Below, in pieces: positions 56,068 through 64,000 of a stretch of DNA of 64,000 nucleotides (positions are counted from its first letter, which is position 1; each line of letters starts with the position of its first letter). Both the position numbers and the translations under genes were made by a program. Under the pieces are notes generated by a model. That model was not told the origin of the DNA, ran no database searches, and saw only the letters and a list, made by a program, of their open reading frames with translations. The stretch covers positions 77,212,509 to 77,276,508 of the forward strand of contig CM070577.1 of assembly GCA_036346355.1 (NCBI GenBank), read 5' to 3'. The stretch is from Rhipidocladum racemiflorum (Eukaryota; Streptophyta; Magnoliopsida; Poales; Poaceae).

Positions 56068-59000
56068 TGTAACAACCCAAAATTTTGCTTTTCTTGAATT
56101 CAAATAAGATTTGGCACTCTGGTGAATTTTTGGAATTTTCTGGAATTTATTTGGAATTTATTTGAATTTATTCCCTTTTGAAATAATTAACAAATTTAAC
56201 TTTGCAAATATAAATTTGTTGGAAATATTTTACTTGAGTCCCAAATGCCTTAAAATATTTTCCAGAATTTTTCTGGAATTTTTCTGAGTATTTTACTATT
56301 TTTAATGAATTAAATGAATTTCTTAAAATTTATTTGAATATTTAATCGCTGGAAAACCTAACCGGTTTGTACTGTTCCACCGACCGAGCCCGAGTCTGAC
56401 TCGAGTCCGAGTCCGACTCGAACCCAACCTAACCCTAACCCTCTCGACCGTCCGATCAAGATCGCACGGCCGAGATTGAGCCACGTCACCCGGACCCAAG
56501 CCTGACCGAGCCAGCCAGCTCACCGAGTCGGACCCGAGTCCAACTCACGCGACCGTTGGATCTTGATCCAACGGCTCTCGTTGAGCCACGTCACCTTCTC
56601 CGTGTCGCCGCCGGACTCCGCCGCCGCCCGTGCGTGGGTCCTCATTTTCCGCGCATATCACGGACGTCGAGGGGCTATTTAATGCGCCGCCACCCGTGTC
56701 GGGACCCTTTCCCGTGCGCACCCGAAGCCCTAGCTCACGTCGCCTGAGCCGCCGCCGTTTGCCCGCTAGGGCTCGCCGTAGTTGGTCTAGCGCTCGGCCG
56801 CGGTTAATCGCTGTTTCCGCCGCCGTCCGCCGTCCTCCGCCGCCGTTAAACCCAGATCCGGAACCGCAAGGTTGAGACGCGTCGGAGGGGACCTTCCACT
56901 TCGCCGGAGTCGCTCCCAAGCGCCGTCGGGCGTGTCGCCGTCCCCGTCTCCGGTGACCTCTGCTCCGCCGCGCGCCATCGCCGCCTCGCGAACTCCCTCC
57001 ACCGTCCGATCCAGATCCAAGGGCCCAGAGCGCGCCACGTCACTCCCCGGTGAGATCCATGTTCTAATCCTCAGATCTATTTCCAATCGTTGGATCTTGA
57101 TCCAACGGCTTAGATTGTGCCACGTAGCTAGAACCACACCGTGCTAGATCCAATCTCAGCCGTTAGATCTAGATCGAACGGCTAGCATTAACCCACGTGT
57201 TAGCATTAGATTGGATCTTGATCGTCTGATCAAGATTGAACGGTCTAGGTCAGCCGAGTAGGTTTCAACGCTGCGTTAAGCGGATCCGATCAGCCACGCG
57301 TGTGCGGGAGCCGAGGCAAGGCGTCCGCGTGGCCGGGCGTGGAGCCAGCGGCGAGCGAGGCCCGCCTGTCAGTGACACCGGTCCGGTGGACCAGAACCAC
57401 CGTGGACCGGGCCGCGCGCGTAGACCGCGCCCATAGGCCAGGACACGTGGCAACACCCGGGTGATGCCACGTGGCCGATGACGACATGCTGACGTCATCG
57501 GTGGGTTCGGCCGGCGCTGACGTCAGCCAGTCCACGTGGACCAATCCGGTGCTGACACGTGTCACTGCTGACGCAATAAATTGATTTCCGAAAAAGAAAA
57601 TGATTTATTAATTCGGTTTATTGATTTCAAAAATGGATTCAAACTTCAAACGCTTATAACTTTTGCGTTTCAACTCCGAATTGAGCGATTCAAATTTCTA
57701 AATTTGTATAAAATCGAGATCTACTTGATGATGAATTTTATTTAATTTTTGGACCAAAGTTTTTCTCTATAATATTACTTAATTGATTATTTAAACTTTA
57801 AACAGTTATAACTTTTGCATTTAAACTCCGAATTTGACGATTCCATTTTCTAAAAATTCATAAAATTATGCTCTCTCTGTTTGTGAACTTTATTTTAGTG
57901 TTTGGACACTTTTTGTCTGCTGTTTATTTATTTATTGCTATTTACACGCTTTACGAGTAGACGTTGAAGTGCCCAAAGGCTTCGAAGGTGAAGTGTTGAC
58001 CCATGAGCCAGCCCAGGACCAAGAACAAGTACTCTTTGAAGGCAAGTTATGCTTTGACCATGTTGATCCCATTTTGAAACCTATTTTGATTTAATTTATT
58101 GCATGCTAGTTTAATTAGAAAATGCTTTACTTAATTATGGGGAAATTAGATAAATGCCAAATTGTTGTATGACACATTGATTAATTAAATATGTGCCATG
58201 ACCCCTTGTCACCCTAGTTGTGAATTATTAGTTGGACATTATTAAATTGCCAACATGGGTAGTTAGACCGATGTAGTATGCTTAGCCTTGCCACGTAAAA
58301 TGCTTTGGACAATCAAATGCTAATATTGACTTAATGAGATATTGAATCTATTTTGAAAGAAGTATCATGTGTTATGATTGTCGATGGCACGTGCTGCATG
58401 GTAATCAACTGGGGTTTGATAAATAGTTTTCGACCGGGGCAAGTGGCAAGAATGATCAGGTGGGCCAGCTGTGGCTCCGGGAGCGTTGGTTTGGTTCTTC
58501 GGGTAGTCTTGCCCTGGTCACCCTAAGGACTTAACCTTGCAAGCCTTTGAACTGAGTCAAGCGTGCAACCACATGTCTGTAATGGGATGGACCTAATTGA
58601 TTAAGTTGCTAATAACGTACTTGTGGGACCTCGGGGTGTCAACTATACCTTTTGTGTAGTTGTACGGGGGAGCGTATCGGGGCTGCGGCCAGGTACCCAT
58701 CTAACGGTGAATTGGCCTAGACTTCGCCTTCGCTAAGGGAAGGGTTAGTGTGCAATTACCGGAGAGGACCACTTGTGCTGTTAGAAGTTTCCGAAAGACT
58801 TTGTTACGGACACTCGCCTTTGTGGTGTTTGGTTGTATCTTGTGGGTAAAGTGCATAACCTCTGCAGAGTGTAAAATCTATTCGAATAGCCGTGTCCGCG
58901 GTACTGGACATCGCTCGGGAATTACAGTTAAGGGTTAGACTTTCTTGAAAATAACTTGGACTTGAAAGGTTGGGTTTGGTTTATTAATGATGTTGATGGA

Positions 59001-59576
59001 AATGAGGATTAGGAATTGGAAAGATGCTTATTTAATTCCTGGAAAAGTTATTGATCTTATACTTGTCTCTACTGCTTTTGAATCTACTTATGTTACTTGT
59101 CAAATGCTGTTTACTGCAATTATACCTTGAGCTATTCCTTTGTACCAAGCCATGCATGTAGTATATTAGCCTGCATTCTGTGCATGACTTGCTGAGTACC
59201 AAGTACTCACCCTTGCCACAATACAACACCAGTTGAAGAAGAGACTACACCAGCGTTGGAGGAGGAGCTCCAAGAGGAACCGTCTAACTAGGGAGCGAGC
59301 CCAGTCAGTTGCCTGTGGTATACTGGATGGCGCCACGATGTTATCTTACTTTTTCCGCTGCTATTATTTCTCTTTGTTAGGTTTCGCCCTGCGAGGCATA
59401 TATTTGTAACTCGACCCTAAGGTCGAGCAACCAGTTTGGTTAACTATTTAAAGTACCCTATTATTCGTTGAGTATGATTGTGATATTTACCAATGTTGAG
59501 ACTGTGTGCACTAGCGTGTTCCTGGACTAGTGCTGAATACACAGAGGGTCCGGATTTGCAAATTCGGGTCCCGACA
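56068..59576 (+). repeat. G4 5' LTR
   Basis: 3509 bp from TGTAACAACCC to GGGTCCCGACA. It aligns to the G3 LTRs over most of its length, except a more diverged GC-rich part (about 56350-57560). Confidence 0.9.
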
Positions 59577-59580
59577 GAGG

Positions 59581-59593
59581 TGGTATCAGAGCC
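59581..59593 (+). other. G4 primer-binding site (initiator Met-tRNA)
   Basis: TGGTATCAGAGCC lies 4 nt after the LTR. Confidence 0.85.
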
Positions 59594-59790
59594 ATACTGA
59601 CGGTAGGCTCACCCATAGCTAGAATGGTCGTAGTGAGGATAAAACCTATTTTCTAAAGGTAAAATTTGTCAAGATAATGAATAAATTTTCGACTTACCCC
59701 TTTCTTCATTGTTCATACCCTTGCTGAGTTCTTTTTGTCTTCCACATCGATTTTAAAATGTTGCGTTCTTACGCAAGTGTCTTCTGGCAG

Positions 59791-60558
59791 ATGATGATGA
59801 AGAACAACTATGCCGAGCGTGAAGGAGGCTACGCTGCCGAGTTGTGGCGTATGCTTTAGTTTCTTGGAGGTTTTGAGAGGCCGCTCTACCGAGGGACTAC
59901 ACTTGTGCAGGCAGGAGTGGTTATAGGATGGGACGTCAAGATCACGGTGTATGCTCGGGAGAAGACGAAGTTCAGCCGCCCTTTCCACTTCACCGCCAGG
60001 AGGTCTACCTTCGAGATGGGGATCCAGGAGGTGTCGCGTCGAGCGATGCAACAGATCGCTCGCACCTACTCCAGGGAGCTCGAAGGCACCGTATTCCATC
60101 ACCACCCACGCCGAGACAGCAAAGCTCAGCGGAAGCCGATAGAAGATGAGGATGCTACCGTCACTCACTTAGCCAGATTCGTCGCCGCTCAGGAGGAGCT
60201 GATCGATGACACAGTTCAGGACTTGAAGAAGGCTCGCGAGCAGGTTGAGGAGGAGAAGAAGCACTTGGAGAATGCCCGTGAGTACGTCGCCTATGCTGCG
60301 GAAAGGATCGCCGAGCTGGAGACCGCACTATATGGGCAGGGCCCTGATCCAGTGTTGGAGTTGGAAGCCCCAGAGCCAGAGGAGAACCCAGAAGAGGCGC
60401 CACCTGCACCCGCGCCACAGCCACAGCACCAGCCAGATCCAGAGCCAGAGGAGGACGCTGCGTCGTCAACCACAACCGCAGTTGCAGGGCATGGCGATTG
60501 TTTCGCACCTATGCCATCGCACCCCCACCCAAGCAGTGGAGGTTTTCTTAACGAGTGA
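59791..60558 (+). pseudogene. G4 leader ORF (ORF0-like) upstream of gag
   Basis: ATGATGATGAAG opens a 255-codon frame with one TAG at 59857-59859. After it the protein has a globular N-terminal half, a coiled coil (LKKAREQVEEEKKHLENARE) and a Pro/Glu/Gln-rich tail (PEEAPPAPAPQPQHQPDPEP). It ends at TGA 60556. An extra ORF between PBS and gag is reported for rice RIRE3/RIRE8-like elements (from memory). Function is unknown. Confidence 0.65.
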
Positions 60559-60820
60559 GCATAGGTTTTGCAGTTGAGACTCCTTAGTCGAGTCGCGTTA
60601 TATAATAAAGAGTCACCCTTAGAGGCGTTGGATTTTCATTGCTTGCTGTGTGCGTAGTATGTGTTGCAAGGCCCTTAGGCATTGTGAGCAACCATACCGA
60701 GTTATTATTATTAGTTAATAAAGTTGGATTTTTGAGTTACACTTTTTCCCCGCATAAGTTTCCCTATTACTTGTCTATTCTTGTTCCCTCTTATCTCTCA
60801 AACCTTGGAGCAATCAACAG

Positions 60821-61526
60821 ATGGTGAACACCCGCGGAAACCTTGGAGGCAATGGCAGTGGTTCTCGCCCCGCTGGGAACCCCAATGATGGAGCACCTGC
60901 ACCCCACCTAGCGCCGCCAGTGGACATGCAGAATTTTGGAGCTTTTCTTGCTGCTCAGACTCAGTTGATGCATGCTATGATGCAACAGATGCAACACGTC
61001 ACTGCTCAGGCCACCGCTAATCAAGTCAATCAGGGACAACGCCAGAATACAAGACTGTCAGAGTTCATGAGGACTCATCCACCCACTTTTTCTGGAAATG
61101 CCAATCCGTTGGAGGCCGATGATTGGTTAAGGTCAATTGAGAGGAAGCTACACATTGCTCAATGCATGGGAAATGAGAAGGTACTCTACGCTTCTCATCA
61201 GTTGGAAGGGACAGCCGCCGAATGGTGGGAGAACTTCTGCGCCACGCGGGAGAATCCACAGGATATTATCTGGGAAGAATTCACAGCTGCTTTCCGTCAG
61301 TATCATGTACCGGAGGGAATTATGGACCTCAAGAAGGAAGAGTTTAGAGCACTGAAGCAAGGTAATCAGCCGGTGGCCGCGCGAATACCTGAATAAGTTC
61401 ACACAGCTTGCACGTTACGCACCTGAAGACGTAGCGATAGATAAAGCCAGACAGTCTCACTTTATGAAGGGACTTAACTCAGGACTGCAGGTGGGACTGA
61501 TCACCCACACCTTTCCAGATTTCTAG
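60821..61526 (+). pseudogene. G4 gag
   Basis: MVNTRGNLGG starts a 191-codon frame through the capsid domain (FMRTHPPTFSGNANPLEADD, EGTAAEWWENF). A 1-nt frameshift near 61385 moves the frame, which continues as LNKFTQLARYAPEDVAIDKA to a TAG at 61524-61526 where G3 has a Gln codon. Confidence 0.88.
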
Positions 61527-62771
61527 GAACTTGTGAACAAGGCGCTCATTCTTGAAGATAAGCGTAAGGAACTGGATGAAAACCGGAAGCGAAGGATGCA
61601 ACAGCAGGGATCGCGTCAGGGAGCGCAGCAACGTTTGAGAGTTGCGCCAAATCAGTTTTTCAGATTCCAGCCGCAGAATGCAACAAGGACACCGTCACCA
61701 GCACCAAGACCCGTCAATCAGAATTATGAAACCCCAGCTCCAGCCAGAAACGCCGCTTCAGGAAGTCAACAGGGGACAGTGAGACGCTGCTACAACTGCA
61801 ACGAGCCAGGACACTTCGCCAACAGTTGCCCTAAGAAGACAGCAGGAGTGACCCCAGTCCGCTTCAATCTGGGATCCACACCAGCCAGGACGCCAGCACC
61901 AGGAGCCAACCGAGGGACAGCACAGCCAGGAGCAGCCCCCCAGACCATAGTGAGAGGCCGAGTCAACCATGTCACTGCAGAGGCACTTCAGAATGCTATG
62001 AACGTCGTGCTGGGTAAGTTACTTGTAAACTCAGTACCTGCAACAGTTTTGTTTGATTCTGGAGCTTCGCATTCATTTGTTTCTCAAGGTTTTGCTGCTA
62101 AAAATGATTTGGAGATTGCAAGACTTAAATGCATGCTTTTAGTTCAAACCCCTGGTTCCGAACTCCGAACTAAAGTAGGATGTTCTGGGGTGAGAATACT
62201 AATAGATGGGATAGAATTCCTAGCGAACCTTATTATATTGGAAACCCAGACCCTAGGTGTTATTTTGGGAATGGATTGGTTGTCCAAGCACAAGGACGTA
62301 TTGGATTGTGGACGAAGGATTATCTCAGTTGAGAGCCCGTGTGGAAGGAAAGTGGAATTTCAAGCTACCGCCGTTAGAGATGGACAGTTGATGGTTAAGA
62401 GCGCCAAGGCAATCAGCATAGAAGATGTCTCAGTAGTGAATGAGTATCCAGATGTTTTTCCCGAAGATCTACCTGGTATGCCGCCAGACAGAGACATAGA
62501 GTTTGTGATAGAGCTTGTACCTGGTACAACGCCAATAGCAAAGAGACCTTACCGGATGTCCACCGAAGAATTGGTAGAGATGAAGAAACAACTTGAAGAG
62601 TTAATGGAGAAAGGATTCATCAGACCGAGTTCGTCGCCATGGGGAGCGCTAGTTCTGTTCATCAAGAAGAAGGACGGGAGTTTCAAGATGTGCATTGACT
62701 ACCGTGCACTTAATGAAGTCACTGTGAAGAATAAATACCCGCTACCCAGGATCGATGACTTGTTTGACTAG
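61527..62771 (+). pseudogene. G4 nucleocapsid, protease and start of RT
   Basis: An open frame with a CCHC knuckle (CYNCNEPGHFANSC, about 61791-61832), protease active site LFDSGASHSFVS (about 62050-62085), DVFPEDLPGMPPDRDIEFVI and CIDYRALNEVTVKNKYPLPR. TAG 62769-62771 replaces the CAG codon that G3 keeps (GATCAGCTTGAG, near 22330). Confidence 0.92.
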
Positions 62772-64000
62772 CTGAGAGGAGTCGGAGTTTTCTCCAAGAT
62801 TGATCTTAGATCGAGATACCACCAGTTGAAGATCCGATCAGAAGATATTCCGAAGACCGCATTTTCGTCCAGATACGTACATTACGATTTTACAGTTATG
62901 TCATTCGGTCTGACGAATGCGCCAGCATATTTCATGAATATGATGAATAAGGTGTTCATGGAATATTTGGATAAGTTTATCGTTGTGTTCATAGATGATA
63001 TCTTAATCTACTCCAAGACAGAGGATGATCATGCAGAGCACTTGAGGCGAGTTTTGGAAAAGCTGAGGGAACAACAACTTTTCGCCAAGTTCAGCAAGTG
63101 TGACTTTTGGAATGACAAGGTGGAATTCCTCGGACACGTAATGACCGCAGAAGGAGTCGCCGTCGACCCAAGCAAGGTAGAAGCTGTGTTACATTGGGAG
63201 CAGCCGAAGACTGTGACCCAGATCAGGAGTTTCCTAGGAATGGCAGGGTACTACCGCCGTTTCATTGAAGGCTTTTCGACAATTACGAAACCTCTCACGC
63301 AACTGTTGAAAAAGGAGAAGATGTTCGCATGGACGCCAGAGTGCGAAAAAGGTTTTCAAGAACTGAAGAGACGATTGACATCAGCGCCAGTGTTAGTTCT
63401 ACCGGATGTTAATCAAAGCTTTGATATTTATTGTGATGCATCGCGCCAAGGACTTGGATGTGTGCTGATGCAGAATGGAAAGGTCGTCGCTTATGCATCT
63501 AGGCAGTTGAGGCCGCATGAGGAGAATTATCTGACGCATGACCTAGAGCTAGCTGTCGTAGTGCATGCTTTGAAGTTATGGCATCACTATTTGATTGGAA
63601 ACAGATGTGAAGTGTACACGGACCATAAGAGTCTTAAGTACATTTTCACCCAATCAGACTTGAACATGAGGCAGAGGAGATGGTTAGAGTTGATCAAGGA
63701 TTATAATGTTGGAATCCATTACCATCCCGGGAAGGCCAACGTGGTGGCTGATGCCTTGAGTAGGAAGAGCCATACTATGAACATGTTGGTAGCCATGAAT
63801 CAGGACGAGCTATGCAAGGATTTCCAGAGAATGCAGATTGAAGTGGTTCCAGAAGGATTCTTGGCCGCATTAGAGGTGAAGCCTACCCTGGAGGATCAGA
63901 TCCGAGAAGGACAGAAGGATGATGACAAGATCCGCAGGATTAAGTCCAAGATGGATGAAGGCAAGGCAAGAGACTTCAAGATGGATGAGCAAGGCACGAT
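62772..64000 (+). pseudogene. G4 RT and RNase H, integrase N-terminal part (open to window edge)
   Basis: In the same frame after the TAG: FSKIDLRSRYHQLKIRSEDI, catalytic FIDDILIYS (62988-63014), FLGMAGYYRRFIEGFS, RNase H with YCDASRQGLGCVLMQ (about 63430-63475) and DHKSLKYIFTQSDLNMRQRR, LSRKSH, and the integrase linker DQIREGQKDDDKIRR. No stop before the edge. Confidence 0.92.

Larger units (their letters stand above)
3219..64000 (+). mobile_element. G1: TAT-lineage Ty3/gypsy LTR retrotransposon (outermost, disrupted; right end outside window)
   Basis: This is the outer element of the nest. In order it has a 5' LTR, PBS-like site, gag (split by CACTA-1), protease, a CACTA-3 insertion, RT, RNase H of the type that follows RT in TAT elements, and integrase ending at 53264. 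After these come about 2.8 kb with antisense reading frames, interrupted by G4 at 56068. The order RT-RH-INT identifies Ty3/gypsy. The long 3' region with an antisense ORF, and the RT sequence around YVDDVVVKS, point to the TAT clade. Its own sequence in the window is about 8.9 kb; the rest of 3219-64000 is nested insertions. Many stops and frameshifts make it a dead copy. Confidence 0.85.
56068..64000 (+). mobile_element. G4: Ty3/gypsy element of the G3 family, 3' part outside window
   Basis: It begins TGTAACAACCC, with a 3.5-kb LTR, initiator-Met PBS, leader ORF, gag and pol up to the window edge. Its internal sequence aligns with G3 throughout but is much better preserved: pol runs from 61527 to 64000 with a single stop. 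It is inserted into the G1 antisense ORF. GACTG (56063-56067) should be repeated after its 3' LTR outside the window. Confidence 0.9.

Noticed and set aside
1..64000. A new prokaryote-like defence or biosynthetic system
   Set aside because: All content beyond the edge exon is explained by plant transposable elements and captured gene fragments.

Overview
The window looks like a repeat-dense, intergenic piece of a grass (Poaceae) nuclear genome. The evidence is the set of element types: chromovirus and TAT Ty3/gypsy elements, a SIRE-like Ty1/copia element, CACTA DNA transposons with 3-bp target duplications, and plant-type gene fragments. The only stretch that looks like a resident host gene is the left edge (1-762, minus strand), an exon of a DUF247/UPF0481 protein that runs off the window. 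About 763-3218 is AT-rich spacer with a (GA)n tract and three candidate MITEs. No bacterial, organellar, CRISPR or tRNA features were seen.

From about 3219 to the right edge, everything can be read as one nest of transposable elements. I resolved it from target-site duplications (TSDs) and matching ends. Level 0 is G1, a TAT-type Ty3/gypsy element (5' LTR about 3219-3697, gag, PR, RT, RNase H, INT to 53264, then antisense ORFs to 56067); its 3' LTR lies outside the window. Three insertions interrupt G1: CACTA-1 (4534-45128, TSD TGA), CACTA-3 (46776-50020, TSD AGA) and G4 (56068 to beyond 64000), a gypsy element with 3.5-kb LTRs. CACTA-1 was itself hit by CACTA-2 (9258-11319, TSD ATT) and by G2 (12121-44124, TSD ATATG), a Tekay/Del-like chromovirus. 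G2 received G3 (15869-28263, same family as G4) between gag and protease, and copia element C1 (33414-43609, TSD ATTAT) in its 3' LTR. C1 carries a solo LTR of another LTR element in its gag (34605-36251, TSD ATGCA). The deepest stack is G1 > CACTA-1 > G2 > C1 > solo LTR.

The three CACTA elements carry captured host sequence. CACTA-1 has an exon resembling the proteasome ATPase RPT2 (minus), an exon resembling the biotin-pathway enzyme KAPA synthase BioF (plus), an exon resembling a COQ8/ABC1 atypical kinase (minus), and the degenerate C-terminal end of a transposase-associated protein. CACTA-2 has exon 1 of the ribosome-biogenesis protein RLP24, and one full-length plus one partial 5S rRNA-like copy. 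CACTA-3 has three exons of an unidentified plant gene, still in frame with good splice sites.

No transposable-element protein here is intact. C1 is the youngest-looking LTR element (its LTRs differ by roughly eight substitutions over about 1.08 kb by hand count). G4 has near-continuous frames broken by three in-frame TAG codons and a frameshift. G3 is heavily damaged, and its differences concentrate at CAG/CTG sites in a way that may reflect sequencing error at methylated sites. All family assignments come from motif recognition by eye, without database searches.
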